Of a stretch of 64,000 nucleotides of DNA, positions 10,000-20,999 are shown in pieces. The stretch is taken from positions 74,625 to 138,624 of the forward strand of contig LUCM01002232.1 of NCBI GenBank assembly GCA_008360955.1, given 5' to 3'. Both the position numbers and the translations under genes were made by a program. Source of the stretch: Fasciolopsis buskii. Taxonomy: Eukaryota; Platyhelminthes; Trematoda; Plagiorchiida; Fasciolidae. Position 1 is the stretch's first letter. Each line of letters begins with the position of its first letter. Under the pieces are notes generated by a model. The model did no database searches. It was given only the letters and a program-made list of their open reading frames with translations, and was not told the origin of the DNA.

Positions 10000-12900
10000 C
10001 GCGGCCCCCATTTGCGCGAAGCTCACATACGCTTTGCTGGTACGCTGCTGTCAAAATTTACTCAACCTGCTATCGCTTCCGACTGTCTTTTCCTTGTACC
10101 GGTCAAGTTTCAGAATTGTCAGTATTGCAATCGCACAGAGCCGAGTAAGAGAGACGCACAAGTGGTCGCAAAGATTAAGGGCAAGCAAACATAATACGAG
10201 ATGCGCGATAGGAAAATCCATTCTACAAGATTGCTTCTTCTTGGCCATCTCCCCAGCTCTATCTTTCACACCTCTCGAAGTACGGGTAGCTATGCACTTC
10301 GTGCATTCATCCCACCTGAACCGCTTTCTCTGGTAGCTTGTTCCAGCCATCCACCACTCGTGTGGAAAACGACTTGCCCCTCAACCCGGTTGTTACATTT
10401 TCTCGCAAAATCTTTTTCCCGTTACCACTGTGTGTGTCGTTTTCCTTTATTTGGAATAGGGCTTCACGGTGACTTCGCATCTCGGTCAGACCCCTAATGA
10501 TCTTGAAGGCTTGTAACAAATCTTATCTTTCCCTACGTCTTTCCAGGGAGCACAAGCCAAGCGCCCCCAGCCTCTGCTCATATCCCATGCTCCTGAAACA
10601 TCCAAACCACCGTGTAAACCATACTGAACCTGTTCCCGTATTTTCCCGTCTTTTGTCAAACACGGTCTCCATGCCTGGACAAAGTATTCCAACTGTGGTC
10701 AAACAGATACCTTGAACAGCGGCAGAAGGACGTTGGGCCACCTAAATCCGGCAGTCCTCTTAAGTTAGGGTATGGCACACCATGACTTCTTGGCCGCCCA
10801 ATGACAATGCAACCTAGGTTTGAATTCCTCACTCACGACTATCCCGAGGTCTCTTGCGTGCTAAGTTTCTTCCATCTCTACCTGAGGCCCAGGTGGACCC
10901 ATGTGGCAAGGGGGATTAGTTTCTCCCTCCACGCGCCCCTGACACTTGTTTAAAGTCCACCAGTAAACTCTATCCAGATACTTTTGCATAGTTGCACTGT
11001 TTGCTATCCTTGGCAGTTTGATGTCGTCGGCAAACATGAGACACGGGTTATCCAATCCACTCAATATGTTGCTCACATACTAAGGAAGTATAGCGGCTTC
11101 AAGGCAGCCCACGGGGGCACCCCGCTGCGTAGTACTCCTCTGTCTGACAGACCTTCTACTCCTACCCTGATAGAGCTACCCTTCAGACTTTGTGATATCT
11201 ATGTGTGCACCTAAGCATCCACCCGAATGCCTTTACTTTCTTATGAGGGAGACAGTGGCTCAAGGAATCAAAAGTTTCTGTAAGTTCAGACAACAGATTT
11301 GTATTTTCTCTTCACTGTCCATCCTCCCTGTTCCTCCTTTCAGGAAGCTGATCAGATAAATCAGGCACTAACGCTCATGCCATCAACGGCTTGTTTCCTT
11401 CCAAGTGATTGACCGGCAGGACCCTTTCAAGGTTGATATCAGACTCACAGGTTTATGGCTGCCACAGTTAGCTCTGTCACGCCCTTGTTCCCTGGCATGA
11501 CTGTCGACGTCAAGTAGTTCGTCCAGCGATGATTTAGAGATCTTGGCGGAAGATTTCACCAGAACGTCCGCCAGCGGCTTCAAAATCGCTGGGTTGATTC
11601 CATCAGAGCCTGCCGCTTTCGACGCGTCCGATTTTCCAGGCTGTTTCACACTTCTCCCTCTGTAATCGCCTTGTCCGGCATTTTCACCATAAGGTACACG
11701 GGACTTAGTGTTTGCCTCTGTTTTAATTGCCTAGAAAATTTTAATAGGCAATCACCGTTCTCCTAACAGCCGGCTGACCTAATTCCCTGGTGGTTTTTCA
11801 CTCCACCTACGGCCTTTCGCAAAGCAGCCTTCCACTGGAGGTAATTGTAATAGGTGTCGGGGTTGCTTTTAGCGGCCCCAGAGATCCGCTTCTCGTGGGC
11901 AGTTCGGCACTGTCGTTGGATGCGCGACATTCCCTTACTCTCCGCTACGTATCTCAGATAATCTCGATAGCCCTGTGTGCCCTTGAGTTTCCGCTTCCTA
12001 AATCTCGTGCCACCAGCTCCTTCGCCACGACGATTGCCTTTTTTGTTTGATTCCGTAGAGTGGTGGGACTAAGTCTGTTGTTGCCAACAGGTTGCTCTTA
12101 ATTGCCTCCCACTGACAAACTGTGTATTTGCTGTCTCTGTCCACTTCCCAGTGAGTCTGAAGACCCAGGTCCGGCAGTCTCTCTCTGTCCATTCCTGAGA
12201 AGGGCCTGCAATATCTGTCAAGGGCTGCCATTCCCTGTAGACCTAGTCGCGTGCAGATTACGGTGCGGTCTCCTACGTACTGGCAATTTCAAATCAGTGC
12301 TCCCTGTATCGTTCAGATTTCTCGTTATCACCAGGTCAAGGATTGAAGATACTTTCCCGAATCTCCATCGAGTCGCTTGGGTAACGTGTTGACCCATCCC
12401 ACTCCCTTGCACGAACTGCAGGATTTGATTCACAAAAGTACCTTCCGGGGCAGTCCCACAAACCTAATCAGTCTCAGAAGAGGTTAAATCACCCATCACG
12501 AGAAGTTTGCCCGCAGTTCCTCCAACCACACTGATAAAGAGAAACAGTTCCTCGTCCTCTGCTGGCGTTGCCCCCGGCCACGGTACACACCTACAAATGA
12601 GATCCCAAAGGCGCCAATTGCGTTGTTGACCTCCGGAGCGTACGTGTTTGGGGCATTCAATTTACTGCCCTCCTGCGCATCGTAACGTTCAGCCACTAGT
12701 GTCAGCGTCCCGCTTTCTCTGCCTGATCCACCTTATCCACTCTAAAGAATGAGTGATCCCTAGCCAATAATTCATTATCACCCTCCCCCGCTGCGACCAT
12801 ATCCCGGCGACAGCCACTACATCTACATCCGGGGTCTTGAATTGTAACCCCGCCATCTGTTACCCACAAATGCAGCGTTCATGTAGACCAACCTTATAAA

Positions 12901-13450
12901 TCCCCCTCGCCGACCTTTCGTCGGCTGAACGAATGGGGATGTGACATTCTCGGGAATTATTCTCATGGCCCTCGCTCACTTTGTCACATGGCACCCAAGC
13001 GCCAGCCAACGTCGCCGAGCTTACGGCATCCTTATTTTGGTTGTTCCGGCGAATAGCAGTCATGGTGTCGGTTCCAGACTCAGTGACTCAATGTGCGCCC
13101 TCACACTGCGTTCGCCTTTGGCTCTGCTGGATGAAGTGAAATTCAGTTTGCCTTTCCCACCCAACCTTTGGTTTCTCAGCTTGGGGACTTGCAGCTGCGC
13201 GGTACTGATTCCTGGATATCCCTCTTTGGCATCGTTAGCCGTGATTTTGCAGACGGAAGTATTACTGAGCTGTATGGCAATTTCACCTCTATTGGTCACT
13301 TTTATTCTACCGACTGACGCCAGGAGCCCGTCCCTATTCCACGCACTGGCAAATTCTACGAAGGCTGACCGTGAATCCCGGCAACTCGAGCCATCACTTT
13401 CCTAGAATCATCCTGGACGAAGTACCATTTTGATAGCTACATCACCCAGT
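10000..13450 (-). mobile_element. CR1-like LINE, degraded, nearly full length
   Basis: Read on the minus strand from 13,450 to 10,000, broken frames follow the order expected of a CR1-like element. A possible ORF1-like segment comes first (13,060-13,450). Endonuclease remnants follow (12,850-12,220), including a LLVMGDLTSS block in the position of the GDFN motif and LDLVITRNL. Next is the RT N-terminus (11,649-11,383: AAGSDGINPAILKPLADVLV, then KPVSLIS), then a catalytic FADDIKL (about 11,030) and the thumb/connection (10,741-10,307: MGYEQRLGALGLCSLERRRE and FSTRVVDGWNKLPE). Many stops and frameshifts make it inactive. It ends about 350 bp upstream of the flotillin start. Confidence 0.75.
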
Positions 13451-14100
13451 ATTCCCACCGTTCAAAACAAACTTTCTACGTAGTAACTTACTGCCCTTTC
13501 CATTTACCTCCCATCCTCCATTAAGTTCCCCGGGATCACGTGGAAGACGACTGCCATTTCTGCCCGACACGAAATAGCTGGACTTCAGCACACCATTCAA
13601 CTCCTGTTTCATCTCGTGAATTTAATCAGTCCTCAGGGCATCTGTCTGTTCTGGCTCGTTCATTGTTTATGTCTACAGCAGTTCTTCACTGTCCGTCCCA
13701 CCAAATACCGGTTTATTTCCCTTTACTTATGAGCGTAGACAGTCTGCACTCTAGTTTAGCCTGTGCATTTGTTTATGGACGCACAAAAAATCCGAATTGC
13801 TCACAACATCAACCAGTCCCCTATATTTTCGGTTGCACAATACGTTCTAGTACTTTTCTTTTCTGAGCCGCTCGTAAAATTGATCGCTTCTTCATCCGCA
13901 TCTTGAAGCTAGGCCAGATCGCCGTCTCTTTTTTCCCTCTTTCAGGCCGTACAGTTCCCCAGGGATAAAAACACTTTATTCTCTGGCTATCGCGGTTTCA
14001 GCTCGCCTGGGATTATCCAGTCCTGGAATAATGATGTCTCGTTTCTCCTACCCACACCATACTGGCATTCCTTTCTCCAACTCCCGAGTGCGCCGAAGCT
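13451..14100. other. Unassigned interval
   Basis: A GC-moderate stretch between two minus-strand LINEs. I see no recognisable gene; it may be further LINE 5' sequence. Confidence 0.4.
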
Positions 14101-14121
14101 ACCACAATAGTGCGGTGATCG

Positions 14122-14365
14122 GTCATATGCACCGCTTTGGCCGGTGCACATCGGGCGAGCAGCTCGGCTGCAGCGGTGTGTGGGTGCAGATAGGTAGGCG
14201 GATTACACCTGCGTTCACCCTCAAACGATGTCTTTCAGGTTGGATGGCCAGCACTCGGTCAGCTTCATCCACTTGTACTGTTGCGGCAAACAGCCCTCCA
14301 GTTCCTATGGTCATGTGCACCATTTTGTACTGGCTTCCCCTTGCTCCTCCCCAAAGTTCTTTCGC
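14122..14365 (-). repeat. Interspersed repeat, inverted mate of 24,478-24,716
   Basis: The reverse complement of this stretch aligns over about 240 bp with 24,478-24,716. Shared blocks are GAGGAGCAAG, GGTGCAC(A/G)TGA, GGTGTAATCCGCC, CTGCAGCC(C/G)AGCTGC and CCCGATGTGC. The minus-strand frame is open for 83 codons, but the reading has no family match I know. It lies just downstream of a minus-strand LINE RT, whereas the other copy lies upstream of plus-strand LINE ORF1-like sequence. Confidence 0.6.
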
Positions 14366-14499
14366 CAAAACCATACAAAACCGACCACGGAGGAAGTATT
14401 TTCATTGGCTTATTCCCTTGTGGCGCGGTTTCCATTCTACTAAATCAAATTCGTGTTTGGTCCCAAAATTGAGAAAATTTATCACCTTAAAGGACTTTC

Positions 14500-15725
14500 A
14501 GGTGACGTTATCAGTCCACTTCGGTTTTCTGCGTGCATATGGCGCCTACAAGATGAGCTACAGTGACACCGAGCGATACGGACAAGTACTCGCCTTTGGA
14601 CTCAGCCATCCCGCGGGAAAATTCGTTACTATTTATGCTCATACCGAAGGCAAGAATTGACGTACGTATCACTAGCCATTGTACACGCCACACCGTTTGC
14701 AAATGAACGCTTACTTTGTCCTTTTCCGTCAGTGTTGTCGTACGTCATGATCATGCAAACTGCATGCTCTTGGCACTGTCCAAGAAATAAAGTATTATTG
14801 TCATCTACCTGCGGCAGGTTTTACCTCTGTCTTGTCGTATTGACATCACAGCTCTTAAATATCTTTCTCCAAGCACCCACATGCGCCGTGGACAATTTTC
14901 TTGATGTATAGCATGGGCCAATTGCGTGCAAGACGGTGTTACTTGGAATGTTGCAGTAAGTTTGTTTATGGAAATTTAGAACAGGATAGGCTGAAGCATT
15001 GGTCATGGCGGCACTCCGTTAGTAATCGCCGGAGAATCGAAGAATGAAAGATCAGTTGCGCCATGTAAGGGGTGACGTGAAAAGAATCTACGAATACAAG
15101 GTATTAACTGACCAAAAATACCATAGGACTGGTTTCTACAGTATAGAAATATCCGGCCCCGGTCGAAAGCTTTTGCACGCTTAATGAAAATGACGTTTGA
15201 GGCCATCGCGTCACGGAATACTTGTGTCAGGCTGTCGATCATGCAAAAACCGTGTTTGTGGGCGGGGAGGAGAATTTTTTCTCGCGGATGTGCTAGGAGG
15301 GCACGCTTCAATATGCGCTTAGGAACTTTGCCGGGAATACTAGCCAGACAAATGGAATTAGGGTTAGCCAGATAGCGCCGATCCCTTTATTAAAAAATTG
15401 GGCTAAGAAATGCTATCTTCCATGGAGTGGAGGAAATGTCCTATTCCTTAGGGTTCAGAAGGAGAGCAATGTAGGCTTCTGCTAGCGCTGTGTGCGCTTC
15501 TTCAATTGTGCGGGGATGAATGTCGTCCGGCCCCAATGGACTGAAAGATATGACAGCCAGTGGCAGATTTTCCACTTTTGGTTTAGAGATTGGCAAGACA
15601 TTGAATCCGGGGGCGACAGCCAACGTTGAGAGCTGAGGCTTTATAGATACAACAGGTGCAGTTAATAAACAGCTAATGTGGGGCTTGAAGATACTCTCCT
15701 TCAGAGAATCAGAGGAATAGGGCAA
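14500..15725 (-). mobile_element. CR1-like LINE, RT fragment
   Basis: On the minus strand, 15,725-15,441 carries LGPDDIHPRTIEEAHTALAE (the RT entry block GPDGIHPR.L.E). Then 15,311-15,003 carries LLPAHKHGF (cf. L...QHGF), IKRAKAFDRG (cf. DFAKAFDRV), YGIFGQLI and TNGVPP (cf. TSGVPQGSV). After several stops, 14,702-14,511 has an SLGVTV block (cf. RDLGV) typical of the region after the YADD motif. The copy is broken in at least three places and lacks an endonuclease, so it is 5'-truncated or eroded. Confidence 0.75.
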
Positions 15726-15759
15726 ATTTGCTGCACCTGGTTTATTTATGTTTAGGACA

Positions 15760-16560
15760 AAATGTTAAAAGACGGACAGGTCTGAACGTGCACTCTAGGA
15801 GGTCAGACGTTATTTAGGTACAAGGTACTTTTCATATTCGTTTTCCAGAGGTTGCAAATACGTCTCAGCTCTCGCTGTTTGACTCTAGACCGCTGGACTT
15901 AGACCTCGAAAACCATTTGCAGGGCTCCTAATAGAGGCGCCTGAGGGAGCGAGAGAAGTGTCGCTTATTAATGTCCGTGACGGCTTTTCTCAAGACGATC
16001 AGGTGGTCGGCCTGTATGGTACAGATCTCGAGGCCAAAGTTTGGAGTCTCCATGTTCGCGTTTCAAATTATGGTCGGCCGATGATCGGCTAGACAGCTGT
16101 CATCTGCAGAAAAACAGGTCCGTGGTAGAAACGAAGGTTTTCAGTTTGCGGCAGGCATGCGAGCCTGCGATCGGTATAGCCATAAGGACTGAGACATGAT
16201 TAAATTTGCCGAAAGAGTTTAGCAACTGAAGCGCACCTGTCTCGCGACCAGAAATGAAATAGAATAAATGTAGAAAAAAAGCATAGGGCAACATTTATAA
16301 GGAACATCTCCCGAAAAACAAATTTTGGATTAAATTATTGAGATTCATCTCACAAAATAACTTGGTCCTTCGTCCAATGCATGTTTTTAGCTTGAAAGGT
16401 CGTTTGTTCGAACTGACTGCGCGATTTTGACGTTTGCTTTAATGAGATCTGCGTGAAACAGTCGCATTCAAATAAGAGTGACTCCGGCTCTCGATTTGAG
16501 GTTTTGCGTTTGCATATATGAGGATTTCTTGTATTTGCACATTGATTAAGTTCACGGTCA
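15760..16560. other. Unassigned interval
   Basis: I recognise no gene or repeat here. It may hold the 5' end (LTR or leader) of the BEL/Pao element whose gag begins near 16,590; no LTR boundary was identified. Confidence 0.4.
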
Positions 16561-16587
16561 GGTATCTGAATAGTTTGCAAACCAATT

Positions 16588-16872
16588 TTGTTGTGGCTTC
16601 AAGATTCAAACCCAACTGCACATTGCTCAACCGTTTCCTACAATAATAATGATAAACATGTAGCTATTGAACGTTCAAAATGCTCACAAAAAGATCACAA
16701 CTGCAATGTAGCTAGAGAGATGCTCGACATGTACTCGAGTACCTTGGATTCCGTTAGGTCTGTTAGATCTCTCAGTCTCATCCGTGACAAGCCATGTTTA
16801 AGTGATTTTGACGGCAAGAATACTGATGCTTATAAACGTAGAATTGCAGAATTGGAGATGGAGATTTGATGT
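16588..16872 (+). mobile_element. BEL/Pao retrotransposon gag, N-terminal fragment (locus A)
   Basis: The frame at 16,588-16,869 carries SVRSLSLIRDKPCLSDFDGK followed by NTDAYKRRIAELEMEI. The same gag segment occurs on the minus strand at 39,773-39,670 (LSLIRAKACFSEFDRKNADA). In that copy it is followed by recognisable BEL/Pao gag with a CCHC knuckle. Here gag stops abruptly at 16,872, where the 1,603-bp PP1 unit begins. Pol of a BEL/Pao element resumes in the same orientation at about 18,789, so this is read as one element interrupted by the PP1 unit. Confidence 0.7.
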
Positions 16873-17762
16873 CGACAGCAACATTGCACGATTTCCCGAA
16901 GTTCGACGTATTCGGCCGGGACCGAAATACATTTTTATGCTTAAGTTTCGTGAGATCTTTCTTAGTCGGCCAATTCTGTTGTAATCAAAAGCTCCGTTGA
17001 AGATATGCGGTGATATTCATGGGCAGTATCACGACCTATCGCGGATTTTAGATCAAGATGCCTTCTCTCCGGAAACAAACTACTTAGTGCTCGGCAATTA
17101 TGTTGGTCGTGGCAAGCAGTCCTTGAAAACCACATGCTTTCTGGTAGCTTATAAAATCAAATACCCAGAAAAAATTTTCGTGTTACGTGGGAACCACGAG
17201 TGTGCATCCGTCAATGGCATCTCTGGCTTTTACGACGAACGCAAACGGCGCTATAACATCAAGTCATGGAAAGCTTTCACGGATTTCCCGATTGTCTTTC
17301 GATTATTGCAATCATTGATGAAAACATTTTTGCTGTCATGGAGGCCTTCTCCAGATTTACGGAAAATGAAGCAGATCAGGCGCATTATGCGGTCTACCGA
17401 CGTTAGCTTCCCTGGTCGGGTCGACATAAAGTTGTATCAGACTGAGAAGAAAACAATCGCAGTGTCAATTTTGGATTTCATCGTATTGTGGCATCGAAAT
17501 GCTTGCACAAATACGAATTAGATCTGACGTGTGGGGCACATCAGGTTGTTTAGGATGGTTACGAGTTCCTTGCGAAACGCCGGTTGGTCGCAGTGTTCTC
17601 CGCCTCGAACCACTGTGGCAAGTTCGACAACGCCACCGCAATGACCTTCGTCGATGATCATCACTTGCGCTCATTTGAAATTCTTCAACCAGCTGAGAAA
17701 GAGGAGTAATACTTGGGTGTGGCACCAGGTAGTCGACCAATCACACCTTATTTTGACGCAAA
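16873..17762 (+). pseudogene. PP1 catalytic subunit processed pseudogene, copy A
   Basis: An intronless, decayed copy of a type-1 serine/threonine protein phosphatase catalytic subunit. Visible blocks in order are DSNIARFPEV (N-terminus), REIFLSRPILL, then a UAA, then [14 protein letters not shown] (metal-binding GDIHG), [16 protein letters not shown] (GDYVDRG with both D residues lost), [11 protein letters not shown] (GNHE intact) and [12 protein letters not shown] frameshift follows, then QIRRIMR.TDV, a large internal loss, another frameshift, then [14 protein letters not shown], a [25 protein letters not shown] and the C-terminal SRPITP. At least two stops, two frameshifts and the lost catalytic residues rule out phosphatase function. 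The absence of introns suggests retrotransposition from mRNA. It lies between BEL/Pao gag and pol in the same orientation. Confidence 0.92.
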
Positions 17763-18475
17763 TGCAAAAATAGTGCAACCAGCCTACTTTGGGGGTTTAT
17801 GTAGATTTCGGGGCATCTCTTGAGTGCAACCATTTTACCAACCGCTAACCCGTCGTGCTTGCACACATGCTCACATGCGCATCCACAGCATATGCCCACC
17901 AAGGGAAGAAGCCTATTGCGGTCTCCAAATTGAACCATTTGGTGGGCTCGGTTCTTCGGAAAGATTGCTCTGATTCTCACCGAAGTTCACATTTTATCGT
18001 CCATCGGTCCGTCAGTTTTCCAAATCATTAACCTATTCACTATTCTCTCTATGACGTCTGGACGCATCATTCTGTTTCTGCGTGAGCCAAATGAATCCTC
18101 TGTTTCCTCTTATGTGTCGTCTACCTAACTACCAGTGTGTATTAATTCGGTTATACCTGTAGCGAATGTGGTTGTGTTTTCTCGTTTTCGGCTGCATTTC
18201 ATTGTCGGATGCATCAGTGTCCTAAAACTTCGCCTTGTCTCCAAATGTCCTCAAAGTCATTCATTCGTTCAAACCCACAGCCTTGTTTTCATGCCTTGTG
18301 TGGTCGATCACAGACTCGAATGCGAGCAGTCTCCTTTGTGTTAAGGCTCCCATTTTATTGATAACCATGTGTTCCGCTATGTGCAGTGCAGGCAGGTGGT
18401 GATGGTGTCTCGGCACCTTTTCTCATCTCATCCAGCTTCACCGCATCCTTACCACATTAGCGGTCGTGCACACAG
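17763..18475 (+). other. Presumed PP1 3'-UTR portion of arm A
   Basis: About 0.7 kb following the PP1 C-terminal homology, present without indels in both arms. It has no coding similarity that I recognise and shows no poly-A at its end. Reading it as the 3' UTR of the source mRNA is inference. Confidence 0.45.
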
Positions 18476-18788
18476 ATTTTTGTGTTTTCTGTACAAGGAT
18501 CCCGCCCATGTTTTCTCCTACTGAGCTGCTGTTAGTTGTGGTTACTCACTCCTAGTAGTGTCACACGTGTTCAACCATCCGTTTTGTTTTCACTAGTCTT
18601 CTACTCACGATTTTACGGCTACTGTTAATAACATCATTCTCCAGGTTATATAATCTCTTCCTTTAAACCTCAGGTGCTATTCCTCAAAACTGTTCTGCCG
18701 TGAGTTTCGAGCTTTGCCAATCACACATACAGTGCAACTTTGCTCGGGCGGCCGGCATTTTGAGGCGTGAGCGCGATCAATTCAGAAA
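18476..18788. other. Linker between PP1 unit and BEL/Pao pol
   Basis: About 310 bp absent from the other arm. It could be residual PP1 3' UTR or degraded BEL/Pao protease sequence; I see no motif. Confidence 0.4.
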
Positions 18789-20710
18789 GTGAAAGATCGG
18801 ACCTGCTGCTTGGTTTCAACTTGCCGGAAGCACACTGGATTTTGCATCAAATTCTTTGATCACCAGACACCATATACAGCGCGGTCGATAATACTATGTG
18901 GTCAATCGGGCGGAAAGGACGTGGTCAACTACATCACTGCGAGACGATTGAATTTGCTGTGTCATCAAGGATTTTACGACCTAAGAAACGACTGCCTTAA
19001 CGCAACGAACGAGAACGTCATGTTATTGAAAGCAGTGCAGAAGGGGATAGGAATTCTTCCGGGATGTTTTGGTATGCCGTTTTCATGGCGTCCGCAGGCT
19101 AAACACATCATGATTAACGAAGCACAAATGCCACAAGGGATATTACAACTGGGAAAAAGAAATAATTATGACAGGAGACTTTTGGAAAAATACTCCGGGG
19201 TGATGGCGAGCTATGAAACCATTGGACACTCAGAAACGATCGATGCGCCCACCGTAGTGGAAAACCTATACGGTATTTGTCTTTTCATCCTGCATGAATC
19301 CCTGAAAAACCCAAAATCGTCTAGCAGTGTATGGGTACACAGGAAGGTTTTAAGGCACTCTGCCCAACGATCAGCTATTGCAGGGACGAAATCGGACTTC
19401 ACCCATCATCGAGGCTCCACGTCAGTTTTGAATTGGTAAAACTGTAATATTTGGTGATGTAAGAGAAACGTTCCTTCAAGTAAAAATGCCGAACAATGAT
19501 AGAAATTCATTGAGATTTTGTAGTGGGCTGAAAACAACGTAAACGAAGCAGTGGTTGGGAACGAAATGGTTTCCCGGGCATTTGGCGCAGCACCACCATT
19601 TTTTGCTGAAATTACTGAGTACGAGAGAAAGCGGAGATACACGGAGAGCCAAAGAAGCGGGCCATGGCGATTAAAGTAAACTGCAATTTTTAAGTTGCCG
19701 TTAATTCGTTTCTTCTGGTGACGAGGGCTCAGCTAATATACATGTGGTGCTGTTGACGAAACTTTGACGAAGGTTGCCGTTTGCCTTGAGAAGTGGATTC
19801 CCGGTGGCCTCCTGCTCTTAGCAGTGAAGTCAGGGAATGAACGCGCAGTTGGAGCTAGTCAAGGAGATATATTTGCCAAAACCATCAAACACTCCTGGGG
19901 TGAAATTTTGTGCCCAGGCCAGTGAGTCAGTTTCCCAAATGAACACTATCACCGGGCAATTTAAACCTAGGGGACCTGTTATCTGTCACCAGCTTGTACG
20001 ACCGTCTTGGGTTCGTTTCCCTATGGCCGCTTCCAGAAGAGATGTTTCCACAACGGTTGTGCAGAAAGAAAACCATTCGTGGTAACCCAAAAGACTTTGA
20101 AGATAACTTGCCTTGGGAATAATTTCTGACGAGTATTAGGTAATCAGGGGGCATAAAATCTTCGCGATGTCTGTCTCCAAAGGAAATAAAATATAAAGAA
20201 GAGACTATACGTTCTCGGATCGAAAGTGGGTTCCAATGCCGTATTGAATGGTCGGTGGACAGGGGAAGACGGCAATTAAGACATTGGGATATTTTTGGTC
20301 AGGAATAGAGTCGCACCCTCGAAATCAGTATCGATTCCAGGTCCGAAGTTGAGCTCTGCAGTTTTGGCAGCAACAGTAGCTCGGACCGTAAGAAGGTGTT
20401 TCAAGTCCATCTGGGCCTCGTCGTTCTGGATGTATCCGCGGATAGTGTTTCATCGCACACACAAGGATAGGAGTCATTTTGGTACCTTAATTGAAAGCAA
20501 GCTCACAATTCCACACGACTCGACAGACGTAGAAGATTGGAGGCACTTGAAATCTGCTAGCAGTCCCACTGAATTATTATCCCGCAGGGTGAAGAACTTG
20601 CAGTCTTTGGAAACACGGACCAACGGCACAAAACTGTCAGCCTGCCTGAGGAGCATCAGCCAGTGGGCGACTTCAGCAATCAGCCCGAGTTGGCGCTGGA
20701 AGTAGGAGGT
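18789..20710 (+). mobile_element. BEL/Pao retrotransposon pol (RT, RNase H), degraded (locus A)
   Basis: The ORF at 18,789-19,439 (216 codons) is the pre-RT and early RT region of a BEL/Pao polyprotein. It carries MPFSWRPQAKHIMINEAQMP (cf. LP.R......NN) and YSGVMASYETIGHSE (cf. Y..VM..Y...GH). From 19,455 the RT continues with GDVRETFLQVKMPNNDRNSL (cf. DI.AMFHQV.V...D...LRF). An alternate frame then gives EMVSRAFGAAPPFFAE (the FGA.SSP block). At about 19,750-19,850 KWIP...NERAVGA matches TKW.SN....ER..G. From 19,960 SVTSLYDRLGFVS matches STV.S.YDPLGF. At 20,295-20,705 the RNase H region reads RVAPSKSVSIPGPKLSSAVLA with EDWRHL and LLSRRVKN. Frame changes and stops throughout show it is dead. 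No integrase or 3' LTR was found. Confidence 0.8.
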
Positions 20711-20999
20711 AGACTATTGACAACTGCCTCGGTCACGATTGTCTTTTCTATTTAAGTTCGCCAGTAATCCTCGCAAGCCCGACTGCTTAGGTCGGTGGTT
20801 CGTCTGACCATATTAAAGGGTAGCCGCTGGAAATGAGGGGTGTCCTACGGTTTGACAGCATACGCATCCGTGCTATGAATCCAGAAGTACTGCGGTCCGC
20901 AGAATGCAACCTCATCCGAATGCTGTGGTCTGAGAGCCTCAGTGTACAGCTACAGGACAGTAACGGAAGGGGTCAGCACCGATGATTAGGTGTTAACTC

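Larger units (their letters stand above)
16873..18475 (+). repeat. 1,603-bp unit, arm A of a near-identical inverted pair
   Basis: The reverse complement of 36,983-38,585 matches this stretch over its full length with no indel. I saw only three substitutions (near 17,318, 17,960 and 18,463). Homology begins at CGACAGCAAC and ends at GTGCACACAG, and the flanks differ on both sides. The arms are separated by 18.5 kb. The unit contains a PP1 pseudogene and about 0.7 kb of presumed 3'-UTR sequence. Confidence 0.9.

Noticed and set aside
16997..17521. An expressed PP1-like protein of 174 residues
   Set aside because: The frame is a fragment of a pseudogene: the catalytic Asp residues of GDYVDRG are missing, an upstream stop cuts the N-terminus, and frameshifts scramble the C-terminal part.
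18789..19439. A novel 216-residue host protein
   Set aside because: Its blocks and the sequence after it follow the order of BEL/Pao pol from pre-RT to RNase H, so it is retroelement coding sequence.
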